Shown here piece after piece: positions 45,463 to 55,189 of a stretch of 64,000 bases of DNA. Source of the stretch: Virgibacillus_N oceani_A (GTDB lineage Bacteria; Bacillota; Bacilli; Bacillales; Amphibacillaceae); NCBI GenBank assembly GCA_041521345.1, contig JBGOHB010000014.1; one strand, 5' to 3'. How positions within the stretch are numbered: the first letter of the stretch is position 1; each line of letters begins with the position of its first letter. The translations under genes and the position numbers were made by a program. Under the pieces are notes generated by a model. That model searched no databases. It was not told the DNA's origin and worked only from the letters and a program-made list of their open reading frames with translations.

Positions 45463-46110
45463 ATGTTAGGAATAATTCGGGTATTATCTACAGAAAATTT
45501 ACACATATTAAGGGAACATGGAAGAAAGATGGAAAATGATTTTCAGATCCAAACCGTGTCACGCTGTATAGAAGATCAACCGTACGGTATATATGACAGT
45601 GCTTCTGAAAAAATCGCAACACCGAAAATTGTGAAGCTGGCACGAAAAATGGCGGATGAGGATGCAGTGGATGCAATTACGATCAGCTGTGCTGCAGATC
45701 CGGCGTTGGAGGAAGTGCGGCGGGCGGTGTACATTCCGGTGTTTGGTGCGGGTGTTTGCGGTGCGTACGCTGCAAGTATGGTCGGCAGCCATGTTGCCGT
45801 GATTGGGATTGCGGAAGAAGTACCGCCGGCAATGAAGGAGGCACTCGGGAACAAATTTCATTCCTATTCATTTTCCGAACATGTCCGAAAAACGACGGAT
45901 TTATCCAAACTGGGTGCCAAAGTGGCATTGTGCTTGAAAGCAGAAGAAGCGGTGAAACAGGGGGCTGATGTTATTTTATTTGCCTGTACCGGATTTTCCA
46001 CGATTCATCTGAAGGAATACTTACGAGACAAGCTGTCAGTTCCCGCTGTTGATTTAGTAGAGGCGCAAGCTGTTGGTTACAGTTTGCTCCGTGGAAATAA
46101 AGCGTTTTAA
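45463..46110 (+). CDS. Asp/Glu/hydantoin racemase-family protein
   Basis: A 215-residue member of the aspartate/glutamate racemase superfamily. The two catalytic cysteines of the family are present in TISCAADP (C76) and LFACTGFST (C175). Hydantoin racemases and maleate isomerases share this fold. At the head of an operon with hydantoinase/oxoprolinase, nitrilase and NCS1 permease genes, racemisation of a hydantoin-like ring or its open amide is the most probable role. ATG 45463 follows AAGGAGTAG. GC content rises visibly from here onward. Confidence 0.82.
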   Translation: MLGIIRVLSTENLHILREHGRKMENDFQIQTVSRCIEDQPYGIYDSASEKIATPKIVKLARKMADEDAVDAITISCAADPALEEVRRAVYIPVFGAGVCGAYAASMVGSHVAVIGIAEEVPPAMKEALGNKFHSYSFSEHVRKTTDLSKLGAKVALCLKAEEAVKQGADVILFACTGFSTIHLKEYLRDKLSVPAVDLVEAQAVGYSLLRGNKAF

Positions 46111-46131
46111 AGGAAAGGGAGACATGACATT

Positions 46132-47073
46132 ATGACATTAAAACAAACGTTAACAGCTTTTGATATGCTGGATGACTCACTCGTGACAGGAGAAAGTGTT
46201 GCAGCTGCATTTCATTCTTACTCGCATGTCACGGTTACAACAAAAACCGTAAAAGGAGAGAGTGGGAGTACTGATTTCATAAAGATTGTGATTACAGGAA
46301 CCGATGGGAAAAAGGCTGGCGGAAATGCCCCCACGCTAGGGATCATCGGCAGGCTGGGCGGCATTGGCGCCAGACCGGGAAGCGTCGGCATGGTATCGGA
46401 TGCCGATGGGGCGGTAGCTGCCATTACGGCTGCACTGAAACTGGCGGATATGAGTGAAAAAGGAGATTCGTTACCAGGGGATGTAATTATCACTACCCAC
46501 ATTTGCCCGGATGCACCGACACTGCCGCATGAACCGGTGGACTTCATGGATTCCCCGGTGGACATGCCGACGATGAATCAGTACGAAATCGCCCCCGACA
46601 TGGACGCCATTATTTCCGTCGATACGACAAAAGGGAACCGGGTCATCAACCATAAAGGCATTGCGCTGTCCCCAACGGTAAAAAGCGGTTATATTTTGCG
46701 GGTGAATGAGGACTTGCTGCGGATCATGGAAATGACAACCGGCAAGTTTCCGGTAACCTACCCAATTACGATGCAGGATATCACGCCGTATGGAAATGGC
46801 GTCTATCATATCAACAGCATTTTGCAGCCGAGTGTTTCGACGGATGTTCCAGTGGTTGGATTAGCGGTTACAGCGGAATCAATTGTTCCGGGGTGCGGCA
46901 CAGGTGCCAGCCATGAAGTGGATATTGCTTCAGCTGCCAGATTTACCATTGAAGCGGCGAAGGAATTTACGGCAGCGAAATTTTCTTTTTATGATGAGGA
47001 AGAGTTCGAGCGATTAACGGAATTATATGGATCGATGAAAATATTGCAAACCGATGGGAAAACAACCCGGTAA
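46132..47073 (+). CDS. DUF1177-family protein
   Basis: A 313-residue protein of the DUF1177 family, recognised from LGGIGARPGSVGMVSDADGA and the histidine/aspartate-rich THICPDAPTLPHEP segment. The acidic and His residues there, and ISVDTTKGNRVINHKGIALS, look like a metal-peptidase-like active site, but no member has a function known to me. AAAGGGAG lies upstream; the gene follows the racemase by 21 bases. DUF1177 genes commonly accompany DUF917 and hydantoinase genes, as here. Confidence 0.75.
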   Translation: MTLKQTLTAFDMLDDSLVTGESVAAAFHSYSHVTVTTKTVKGESGSTDFIKIVITGTDGKKAGGNAPTLGIIGRLGGIGARPGSVGMVSDADGAVAAITAALKLADMSEKGDSLPGDVIITTHICPDAPTLPHEPVDFMDSPVDMPTMNQYEIAPDMDAIISVDTTKGNRVINHKGIALSPTVKSGYILRVNEDLLRIMEMTTGKFPVTYPITMQDITPYGNGVYHINSILQPSVSTDVPVVGLAVTAESIVPGCGTGASHEVDIASAARFTIEAAKEFTAAKFSFYDEEEFERLTELYGSMKILQTDGKTTR

Positions 47074-47109
47074 GCATTGATAGTGATTTTTTCAGAAAGG
47101 AGAATGACG

Positions 47110-48207
47110 ATGCGTTATTTGGATGAAGAAGCAATTAAAGATATTGCCCTTGGAGCTGCCGTGCTTGGTACAGGCGGCGGTGGCGATCCGTATATCGGTG
47201 AGCTGATGGCCATCCAGGCGGTGAAACAGCACGGGCCTGTGAAAATGATTGAATTGGAAGAAGTGTCGGACGATGCGCTCGTTGTTCCCATCGGGATGAT
47301 GGGGGCGCCGACAGTTTTATTTGAAAAAGCACCAGGAAAAGAGGAAGCAAAGAAAGCTTTTGAATTAATGGAAACGTATCTCGGCAAAGAAATATATGCC
47401 ACCATGCCGATTGAAATCGGCGGGGTGAACTCTCTGCTTCCGGTTGCGATTGCCGCAAGACTGGGACTGCCGATCGTAAACGCGGATGGCATGGGCCGGG
47501 CGTTCCCCGAGCTGCAACAGGTTACTTTTTACTTGGACGGAATTACGAACAGCCCGCTCGTGATGGCGGATGAAAGAGGAAATACTTCTATTTTACAAAC
47601 CATTAATAACTTATGGTCGGAAAGGATTGCCCGGAGTATTACCGTAGAAATGGGCGGTTCCGCTACGGTAGCCCAATATTCCGTTTCCGGGAAACAGGTG
47701 AAGGACAGCGGCATTGCCCGAAGTTTAACGTTTGCGGAAGGCATCGGAAAAATTATTCGTCACCGTAAAAAATATAAACTTCATCCGATAGAGGAAGTGC
47801 TTGAATTTACAGGCGGCCATGCCCTGTTTCGGGGGAAAGTGGTGGATATTGACCGGAAAACAACGACCGGATTCGCCAGAGGCGTGGCAACGATCGAAGG
47901 GATCGAGGACGATAAAGGTAAGAATGTAAACCTGCATTTCCAAAATGAATTTTTACTTGCCGAATCTGATGGCCAGCCTGTCTGTATTACACCTGACTTA
48001 ATTTGTCTGTTGGATCATGAATCCGGAAGGCCGATTACAACAGAAGGTCTGCGCTACGGTTTGCGTTGTGTTGTGATCGGTATTGCCTGTGACGACAAAT
48101 GGCGCACCGAAAAAGGAATTGAAACAGTAGGTCCCGGTTACTTTGGGTATGATATGGACTATACGCCGATTGAAAAACTGCTGGAACAGGGAGGTGAGGC
48201 GCGATGA
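47110..48207 (+). CDS. DUF917-family protein
   Basis: A 365-residue DUF917 protein. Family marks are GTGGGGDPYIG near the N terminus, PIEIGGVNSLLPVAIAARLG and the C-terminal DLICLLDHESGRPIT. DUF917 proteins are regularly encoded next to hydantoinase/oxoprolinase (HyuA-like) genes and are thought to act with them. ATG 47110 is 8-9 bases after AAAGGAG; the ATG at 47104 is too close. Its stop overlaps the next start (ATGA), implying a fixed ratio with the hydantoinase-like subunit. Confidence 0.82.
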   Translation: MRYLDEEAIKDIALGAAVLGTGGGGDPYIGELMAIQAVKQHGPVKMIELEEVSDDALVVPIGMMGAPTVLFEKAPGKEEAKKAFELMETYLGKEIYATMPIEIGGVNSLLPVAIAARLGLPIVNADGMGRAFPELQQVTFYLDGITNSPLVMADERGNTSILQTINNLWSERIARSITVEMGGSATVAQYSVSGKQVKDSGIARSLTFAEGIGKIIRHRKKYKLHPIEEVLEFTGGHALFRGKVVDIDRKTTTGFARGVATIEGIEDDKGKNVNLHFQNEFLLAESDGQPVCITPDLICLLDHESGRPITTEGLRYGLRCVVIGIACDDKWRTEKGIETVGPGYFGYDMDYTPIEKLLEQGGEAR

Positions 48208-49763
48208 GCAACTATCGCATCGGTGTCGATGTAGGCGGCACAAATACAGATGCTGTTCTGCTGGATGAACAGATGAATGTCATTGCCGAAACAAAAAGGA
48301 AAACAGAAGCGGATGTCAGTCAGTCGATTGCCCTCAGTTTGAGTGAAGTTGTCAACCAGGTAAATATTCCCAGGGATCAGATTACCCATGCCATGCTGGG
48401 AACGACACATTGTACGAATGCCATCGTGGAACGGAAAAACTTAAACAAAGTCGGCATTATCCGGATTGGAGCCCCGGCAAGTTTAGCGGTGGAGCCGTTA
48501 ATCGGCTTTCCAGAGGATTTGCAGCAATTAATGGGGGATCAGGTTTTCGTCGTACAGGGCGGCCATGAGTTTGACGGAAGGGAAATTGTCCCCCTTGATG
48601 AAGACAGTATTGTTGAAGCGGCGGAAAAAATGAAAGAACATGTTGATTCGGTGGCAATTACGTCCATCTTTTCCCCGGTAACCCAAGCCCATGAAAAACG
48701 CGCAGTGGAAATTGTACAGGACGTTCTCGGAGCAGCCATTCCCGTTTCCCTGTCCTCCGAAATAGGCAGTGTCGGGTTAATCGAGCGGGAAAATGCAACG
48801 ATCCTCAACGCTGCAGTTGTCAACGTCGCAAAATCCATGGCGGAAGGGTTTATCGCCGCGGTAAAAGCAGAAGGGATTTCCTGTGAAGTCTACTTCGGCC
48901 AAAATGATGGCACATTAATGTCTTTGGATTATGCCATGAAATATCCGATTTACACGATTGCCTGCGGACCGACGAACAGCCTGAGGGGTGCTTCCTATCT
49001 CGCAAATATCGAAAATGGCATCGTCCTTGATGTAGGAGGAACCACGGCAGACCTCGGGGTACTTGTTGACACTTTTCCACGCGAGTCTGCACTTGCTGTC
49101 GAAATCGGTGAAGTCCGAACCAATTTCCGTATGCCGGATTTGGTTTCCATCGGTTTGGGCGGCGGTACGATCATCCGCGTACAGGAAGACGGCACTTTTG
49201 AAATCGGACCGGACAGTGTCGGTTACCGGCTCACCGAAAAAGCGCTCGTGTTCGGCGGCGACACGTTAACGACGACGGACATTGCAGTCGCATTGGGAAA
49301 AGCAGACATTGGCGAAAAAAAACATGTGGAACATCTGGATAAAAAATTAGTGGAAAAAATTTATGCAGAAATGGTGGATATGGCGGAAAAAGCAATCGAT
49401 CAGATGAAGACAAGCCAGGAGCCGGAGCCAGTTATTTTAGTCGGTGGCGGAAGCATCTTATTTCCCAATGAATTAGCAGGTGCTTCCACTGTCATCAAGC
49501 CGGAAAACTTTGGCGTAGCTAATGCGATTGGTTCGGCAATCAGCCAGGTTAGCGGGCAGGTCGAGCGCATTTATTCATTGGATCAAACTGGCCGTGCAGA
49601 AGCATTGAAAGAAGCGAAACAACTGGCGCTCGATGAAGCGATCGCTGCAGGTGCGGACCCGGCAACGTGCAACATTGTTGATGTTGAGGACGTCCCTTTA
49701 GCCTATCTTCCAGGAAATGCTACGAGAATCAGAGTGAAAGCAGCAGGAGATCTAAAGAAGTAA
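48204..49763 (+). CDS. Hydantoinase/oxoprolinase-family protein (HyuA-like)
   Basis: A 519-residue ASKHA-fold protein of the hydantoinase/oxoprolinase type. The N-terminal phosphate motif is RIGVDVGGTNTDAVLLD, and the second phosphate motif is GIVLDVGGTTADLGVL near residue 275. HyuA/oxoprolinase enzymes open five-membered lactams using ATP. It is shorter than full HyuA (about 680-700), corresponding to the single-chain group that pairs with DUF917. It overlaps the DUF917 stop by four bases. Confidence 0.83.
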   Translation: MSNYRIGVDVGGTNTDAVLLDEQMNVIAETKRKTEADVSQSIALSLSEVVNQVNIPRDQITHAMLGTTHCTNAIVERKNLNKVGIIRIGAPASLAVEPLIGFPEDLQQLMGDQVFVVQGGHEFDGREIVPLDEDSIVEAAEKMKEHVDSVAITSIFSPVTQAHEKRAVEIVQDVLGAAIPVSLSSEIGSVGLIERENATILNAAVVNVAKSMAEGFIAAVKAEGISCEVYFGQNDGTLMSLDYAMKYPIYTIACGPTNSLRGASYLANIENGIVLDVGGTTADLGVLVDTFPRESALAVEIGEVRTNFRMPDLVSIGLGGGTIIRVQEDGTFEIGPDSVGYRLTEKALVFGGDTLTTTDIAVALGKADIGEKKHVEHLDKKLVEKIYAEMVDMAEKAIDQMKTSQEPEPVILVGGGSILFPNELAGASTVIKPENFGVANAIGSAISQVSGQVERIYSLDQTGRAEALKEAKQLALDEAIAAGADPATCNIVDVEDVPLAYLPGNATRIRVKAAGDLKK

Positions 49764-49804
49764 TACCCAAGTAATGTATGTATAAATAGAAGGGGGAATA
49801 TGAA

Positions 49805-51052
49805 ATGGAAGAAAGAGAAGATCTCATACTAAAACCGGTCCCAAAGGAAGATCGTGTTGGCTGGCGAGCACCATTATTTAACGTTCTCGGTACAAATATC
49901 GCTATTTCCGCATTAATGGTAGGCGGTACGTTAATTTCCGGATTAACATTTATGGATTTAATTTGGGTATCCATTGTCGGAAATGCTATTCTGATGATCA
50001 TTATGATTATTCAAGGAAATATTGGCGCCCGAGAAGGAGTAAACACGTATGTCATTGCTAAAGGCCCGTTCGGGGAAATTGGCGGGACATGGGTCATATC
50101 CCTCATCCTGGGTATCACCAGTTTCGGCTGGTTCGGGATCCAGGCAGGCGTCGCCGGGTTATCGGTTAGGCAAATCTTCCCGAATGTCAATTTAACTGTA
50201 GCTGTCATTGTTATTGGAATTTTAATGGTCGTTGTAGCGTCGCTCGGTTTTAATGTGATGGCGAAATTTAATTATATTGCGCTGCCACCGTTAATTATTT
50301 TAATCGTTTGGGCACTTACCCGTTCTCTCGCCGAGGGAGGCGGTATGGAGCCGGTGCTGAATTATGTGCCGGAAAACGCGATCACGCCCATACAGGGAAT
50401 TGATATTGTTGTCGGCTTAATTATCGTCGGTGCCGTCATTTCCCCTGACTATTTGCGTTACACCAGAGGAATAAAAGATGTTGTCATCGTCGGATTTGTC
50501 GCCGTTGCACTGGTAACATTTTTCCAACAGGTCGCTTCCGGAATTATGTCCGTGAATGCACCTACACATGATATTACAGAAGTGCTCAAATCATTAGGTT
50601 TCAGCTGGGTTGCTTTTGTTGTGTTAATCCTTGCAGCCTGGTCAACGAATTTGGCCAATGCATACTCAGGCGGTCTGGCACTGAAAAATCTATTCCCAAA
50701 TATCAAAAGGCTGTATTTAACGCTGATTGCCGGTGGTATTGGCATCATCCTTGCTGCCTTCAATATCATTGATGTATTCACAGGCTTCTTGAGTTTTCTC
50801 AGTATGACCGTATCGGCCATCGCCGGTGTGATTTGGGTAGAGTATTATTTTATACAAAAGAAAAAACTGGTGATCAGAAAAGGTGTTAATTGGCTCGCAA
50901 TCATTGCATGGCTTGGCGGGGTAGCTGTAGCTTACTTTACCACACAGCTTGGTTGGGGAATTCCACCGATTAATTCGATTGTTGTAGCAGGACTGCTTTA
51001 TTTCATTCTGGAAAAATCATTTGACACAGAAGCGAAGAACAACACGGCATAG
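49805..51052 (+). CDS. NCS1-family permease (cytosine/allantoin/hydantoin-type)
   Basis: A 415-residue, 12-TM purine-cytosine permease. EDRVGWRAPLFNVLGTNIAI at the N terminus, YVIAKGPFGEIGGTWVISL and AAWSTNLANAYSGGLALKNL are family features. NCS1 transporters carry nucleobases, allantoin or hydantoins. Placement directly after the HyuA-like gene suggests a cyclic amide substrate. AGAAGGGGG precedes ATG 49805. It is related to, but distinct from, the NCS1 permease at 24162. Confidence 0.83.
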   Translation: MEEREDLILKPVPKEDRVGWRAPLFNVLGTNIAISALMVGGTLISGLTFMDLIWVSIVGNAILMIIMIIQGNIGAREGVNTYVIAKGPFGEIGGTWVISLILGITSFGWFGIQAGVAGLSVRQIFPNVNLTVAVIVIGILMVVVASLGFNVMAKFNYIALPPLIILIVWALTRSLAEGGGMEPVLNYVPENAITPIQGIDIVVGLIIVGAVISPDYLRYTRGIKDVVIVGFVAVALVTFFQQVASGIMSVNAPTHDITEVLKSLGFSWVAFVVLILAAWSTNLANAYSGGLALKNLFPNIKRLYLTLIAGGIGIILAAFNIIDVFTGFLSFLSMTVSAIAGVIWVEYYFIQKKKLVIRKGVNWLAIIAWLGGVAVAYFTTQLGWGIPPINSIVVAGLLYFILEKSFDTEAKNNTA

Positions 51053-51067
51053 AATGGAGTGGTAAAA

Positions 51068-51880
51068 ATGGCAAGAGAAGTATCGATTGGAATTGTACAA
51101 ATGGAACCCAAGCTTGGGGATGTGGAAGCAAACTTGCAAAAAGCCGAACAATTGATGGAAGAGGCGGCAGATAAAGGGAGCAACATTGTTTGCTTCCCGG
51201 AAATTTTCAATACAGGGTACCACCTTGCAGAGTTGAAAGAGAAGACGAATGAACTGGGCTTGGCGTACTTTGAGCGAACCGTTGAAGTACTAAGCAAAGC
51301 AGCCAGGAAAAATAATCTTTATGTAATTGCACCTATAGTGGAAAAAAGAGATCTTCATGGCGTTGCCTATAATTCAGCACTGGTATTTGACCGGGAAGGC
51401 GGGCTGATGGGAAGTATGGCCAAAACCCATTTATGGGCATTGGAACGTTTCTATTTTAAAGAAGGGTCGGATTTCCCTGTCTTTGATACGGAATACGGAA
51501 AAATTGGAATTGCCATTTGCTATGATGCCGGCTTTCCGGAAGTCTCCAGGAGTCTATGCCTGCAGGGAGCGGACATTATCTTTGTTCCGTCTGCTTGGCG
51601 GATTGAGGACGAGGACATGTGGGATTTGAATCTCCCGCAGCGTGCACTTGAGAACATATTGTTTACCGTTGGTGTCAACAGCGTCGGCAAGCACGACGGA
51701 CTGCGTCTATTTGGCAAAAGCAAAGTATGCAACCCACGCGGTAAAGTGTTGAAAGAACTTCAATATGACGAGGAAAAAGTGGAAGTTGTTCGAATAGATC
51801 TCGATGATATAACAAAATATAGAACGGAAATTTCCTATCTGCGGGATCGGAAACCGCATATTTATGGAGGGTTGGTGTAG
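51068..51880 (+). CDS. Nitrilase-superfamily carbon-nitrogen hydrolase
   Basis: A 270-residue amidase with the complete Glu-Lys-Cys triad: E45 in FPEIFNTG, K119 in SMAKTHLW, C151 in IAICYDAGFPE. It belongs with N-carbamoyl-amino-acid amidohydrolases and omega-amidases. In the operon it is fitted to hydrolyse the open carbamoyl or amide product made by the HyuA/DUF917 pair. ATG 51068 is 9 bases from GGAG; an in-frame GTG at 51059 overlaps that site and is unlikely. Confidence 0.85.
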   Translation: MAREVSIGIVQMEPKLGDVEANLQKAEQLMEEAADKGSNIVCFPEIFNTGYHLAELKEKTNELGLAYFERTVEVLSKAARKNNLYVIAPIVEKRDLHGVAYNSALVFDREGGLMGSMAKTHLWALERFYFKEGSDFPVFDTEYGKIGIAICYDAGFPEVSRSLCLQGADIIFVPSAWRIEDEDMWDLNLPQRALENILFTVGVNSVGKHDGLRLFGKSKVCNPRGKVLKELQYDEEKVEVVRIDLDDITKYRTEISYLRDRKPHIYGGLV

Positions 51881-51925
51881 AGTGGGGGGTGCCCCTCTGT
51901 GCGCGGGTGCCTGTCACTCCCTGTT
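51881..51925. repeat. Candidate REP-like repeat right of the PucR cluster
   Basis: GTGCCTGTCACTCCC at 51907-51921, with GAGTG and several G runs in front (51881-51898), can fold into an imperfect hairpin. Parts of it recur at 43552-43603 on the other side of the cluster. Confidence 0.4.
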
Positions 51926-52057
51926 TGAATTCATGAATATAAAACAGAAGATTGGGACCTGGTTAAGATACAAATGTAAAAGGTTCATTTCTTACCATGA
52001 GAGCGGACTGCCATTGATGTTGGAACAGGGTGGATGAAGCATTATTAATATGGGGGT

Positions 52058-52375
52058 GTGGAAAGTTATATTGCTGCGCCAGGATCTTCTGCTTATTCCA
52101 TTTCGAAAGGAGCTCTATTAATGCTCACGAAGCAAGCTGCATCCGATTATTTCAAGGACAATATTCGAGTGAATATTGTATGTCCCTGTTTAATAGATAA
52201 TAAAATATTGGACGGGGCACCTGTCAGCCGTGAAGAACTCGCCTCTTATGTTCCGATTGGCCGATTTGGCAAGCCCGAGGAGATTGCTCCCCTCTTTGCG
52301 TACCTGGCAAGTGAAGAGTCATCCTTTGTAACTGGATCATCATTTACGATAGATGGCGGACAAACTTCCGTATAA
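52058..52375 (+). pseudogene. Truncated short-chain dehydrogenase (C-terminal part)
   Basis: Only about 105 residues remain of an SDR: the active-site YSISK (in GSSAYSISKGALLMLTKQA), the PG-type turn and the C-terminal SSFTIDGGQTSV. The NAD-binding half is missing, and the frame upstream of 52058 (INMG) is out of phase. It is unrelated in position to the intact SDR at 59560. Confidence 0.75.
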
Positions 52376-52423
52376 TTTGGTTAGAGGATGGAACTTTTAT
52401 CTGAAGTTCTGAATGAAATTAGA

Positions 52424-52455
52424 CATAACAAGCAGATTTTAGTTTGCTTGTTATG
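52424..52455. terminator. Bidirectional hairpin between SDR remnant and M14 gene
   Basis: CATAACAAGCA (52424-52434) and TGCTTGTTATG (52445-52455) form a perfect 11-base-pair stem with a 10-base loop. Convergent genes lie on both sides. T-rich sequence follows on the plus strand, and on the minus strand the hairpin lies 75 bases after the M14 stop. Confidence 0.6.
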
Positions 52456-52529
52456 CCTTTATTTGATTTTATTAAGGTGTTACGTTTTCTGCGTTCACTA
52501 TATTATTTTCAGGTCTTTGAAAAATGAAA

Positions 52530-55109
52530 TTATTTCCACTGATTAATCAAACTATCAGACTGAGCATAAAGTTCATCGAAAGCCTTTTGGGAAATTAGAT
52601 CATTTTCTTGTTGATAGTCAAGTAAATCTTGAAACCCTCCCATATGTCTGACTACTTTTTCACCTTCCTCTTGATTTTCATAATGGCTCACAGCACTCAA
52701 GTGAGTCGCTAGAAGACGAACGGCTTCATCAGATTTGAATTCTCCTTCTTCATTGAAGTGCTCTACAAGATCTTTGATTTCAGCTGCATTTGTCGGATCA
52801 GGAATCAGATCTTCACAATCATAAATACGCTCCGCTGATACCATCCCATGACTGAATTCTGAATCTAACAACAAGGGGATCAATCCACGTAATGGCTGCT
52901 CCATCGATACGAAAATCCCCTCATTAATTTGCTCTACCTCTATACCGTGTGCATTTAGACGATCTCGCACACTCGGCGTCTGCCCATCCTCGTTCGTATA
53001 CTGATTTTCGTCAATTAAATAGCCACATGGAGCGGGATCCAGTATCATCGTGGGAGGCCGATTGACCGGTGGGGTGACCGGAACGTCACGCATACCATCG
53101 AGGTATACCGGTCCTTCATTGTTACTTGCAGCAGTCTCCGTATTAATAATTGCTTGTTGTATGGCAGGTATGTTCTCCTGATAGAAGTCCAGCATCTGAC
53201 GGAAAGACCACAGCTGCGTATATACACGACGCTGCTGATTTTCAGGAGTAGTCACAAGCGTGTTTTCATCACCTTCTGCTGGGCGTGTCGGCCCCGGACG
53301 TCGCCGTGTCTCAACCAATAACCCGACATGGTTTTTCAACCCGGCAGTATTTTGTAGTAATGCCTCCCAGCCATCCGAAGGGGTGAGAGGGTACTGTAAA
53401 GGCCACCAACCAGCGTTTGTGGCACTGCCAAATAGTTCACCGCGTGTCATGATATCCTGAGATAATGCCCAAATATCTTCCCCGACGTTGGGACTGCGAG
53501 CCCACATCGCCGATAAATCAGATGTGCCTGCAGCTTGGTATTCGTGACCATCTATCACCAAGTCAGGCTGATAATCGCGCATTACTTCCGCCAAAGCAAA
53601 AGTTTCAGGGTGTCGCAATAACAAATGATCACGATTAAGATCTTGGCCAGCAGAGTTCTCTCGGCTATTTACTGCACGTCCATCCGGATTTGCAGTTGGG
53701 GCAATAAGCACCGTCGTATCCTCTAATACATCAGAGACTCTCTCATCATCGGAAAATGCCAAATCGCGCAGCAACATCAGGCATGCTTCACGTGGTGCTG
53801 GCTCAGTTCCATGAATTGTGCAATTAACCAAAACCGAGGGAGAATTAGCAATCTCCTCGGGAGTACTTGGTACAGGGTCGCCTATAATCAACAAATTGAG
53901 CGGCCGGCCTTGTGCGGTTTGACCGACTGTTTCAAGGTTTACACGATCACTGTTTTCAGCGATTTCCTGTAGTAACTGTTGTTCTCCATTGTGTGAAGTC
54001 CACTCCGCTCCACCATTAATCTCAAATTCAGTTCTGTATTGATCAGGACCGATTGGTTGTTGAGTGTCTGAGACTACCGGATCCGACCACTCACCCGGGA
54101 TACCAGCGGAAACTGCCCGGACACGCCATTGATACTCTTCCCCAAGAACGAATCCAGAATCGGCGAAAGTGAGTTCATTATTGGTATAGCGGTTGGGGAA
54201 CCATCGGCCAACCACCTGACCAAGGTCGTCCGGCTCATTGCCGCTCATCAGTGTCCGCTCGATCTCGTATTCAGATGTTTCGTCCAATGGGTCCCAGGTT
54301 ACCGTGGCAAATCCGTAATCCTGCTCCACATTTACCCCAGTAACCTTATCTGGTTCCTCGGGTGCTGGTAGAAAGCCTTCCGGAGCACGCGGTGCGGACA
54401 TGCCATCCGTGCCAACTGCAAACCAGGCCCACTCATTAACAGTATCAGAACCGAAGTGGCCCACACCCACACGTCCACTGTTCAGAACGCTGTTGGAAGC
54501 CTCAATCATCCAATTATCAGGTTCGTCTTCCCCGTAAAGCCACACTTTAGCGCGCAGCGTATCATTTTCACGTTGCAATACCACTTGGTACCAGCGATCC
54601 GCATAGAAGTTATCAAAGGGAACCGATGTGATTGAGTTGAACGCACCTGCCGAATAGCGGTTCAATCGTAGTGATCCATTTGAAATGTCGACGTAATAAG
54701 ATTCTGTCGCACTCGCATCCCCATTGACATGCAAGTGTAATTGGAATTTTGTATTCGACATCGGAGACGGTGCACGTACCACTCCGGCCACCTCGACATC
54801 CCCCGTGACTTCACCAGGTTCATCAAAAGTGACAATTGAACGCGAAGCCGTACTCGGTTCATATACCATTCGGCGTGGCTCGTCATGAATCGTGAACTCT
54901 GCTGGGTTCCACTGCGAAGTCCATTCAGCAGGCTGCTCACCTACTGTATGCTCTGAGAAATCAGTCTCATACTGCGCACGTGACGTCTGCTCATATTCAA
55001 TATTGTTTTTGTTGTTCTGCGCCACCAGTTCTGTCGATGGATTCATGGTCAAAACCATGGATATCATTAGTACAAAAAGTAACATTTTTTCCATCATCTT
55101 TTTCCTCAT
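52530..55109 (-). CDS. Secreted M14 carboxypeptidase with laminin-G-like and Fn3 domains
   Basis: An 859-residue exported zinc peptidase. Signal peptide (1-31, ending near LVAQ), a laminin-G/concanavalin-like domain (about 45-235), Fn3 (about 255-345), then the M14 carboxypeptidase domain (about 375-640). Zinc ligands are H433 and E436 in CTIHGTEPAP and H522 in IDGHEYQ; the catalytic Glu is E600 in GLLVETRRR. A small helical C-terminal domain (about 775-859) resembles the FIMAH-type domain of Bacillaceae extracellular proteins. ATG 55109 follows GAGGGGGGA. Its paralogue upstream has the same modules in another order. It probably trims proteins or peptides outside the cell. Confidence 0.82.
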   Translation of the reverse strand: MRKKMMEKMLLFVLMISMVLTMNPSTELVAQNNKNNIEYEQTSRAQYETDFSEHTVGEQPAEWTSQWNPAEFTIHDEPRRMVYEPSTASRSIVTFDEPGEVTGDVEVAGVVRAPSPMSNTKFQLHLHVNGDASATESYYVDISNGSLRLNRYSAGAFNSITSVPFDNFYADRWYQVVLQRENDTLRAKVWLYGEDEPDNWMIEASNSVLNSGRVGVGHFGSDTVNEWAWFAVGTDGMSAPRAPEGFLPAPEEPDKVTGVNVEQDYGFATVTWDPLDETSEYEIERTLMSGNEPDDLGQVVGRWFPNRYTNNELTFADSGFVLGEEYQWRVRAVSAGIPGEWSDPVVSDTQQPIGPDQYRTEFEINGGAEWTSHNGEQQLLQEIAENSDRVNLETVGQTAQGRPLNLLIIGDPVPSTPEEIANSPSVLVNCTIHGTEPAPREACLMLLRDLAFSDDERVSDVLEDTTVLIAPTANPDGRAVNSRENSAGQDLNRDHLLLRHPETFALAEVMRDYQPDLVIDGHEYQAAGTSDLSAMWARSPNVGEDIWALSQDIMTRGELFGSATNAGWWPLQYPLTPSDGWEALLQNTAGLKNHVGLLVETRRRPGPTRPAEGDENTLVTTPENQQRRVYTQLWSFRQMLDFYQENIPAIQQAIINTETAASNNEGPVYLDGMRDVPVTPPVNRPPTMILDPAPCGYLIDENQYTNEDGQTPSVRDRLNAHGIEVEQINEGIFVSMEQPLRGLIPLLLDSEFSHGMVSAERIYDCEDLIPDPTNAAEIKDLVEHFNEEGEFKSDEAVRLLATHLSAVSHYENQEEGEKVVRHMGGFQDLLDYQQENDLISQKAFDELYAQSDSLINQWK

Positions 55110-55189
55110 AAAATCCCCCCTCATCAAAAAAAAATTAAACCACCAAAGAAGTTGCCACGTTAAAATATAACAAAGACTTTATAGATTAA

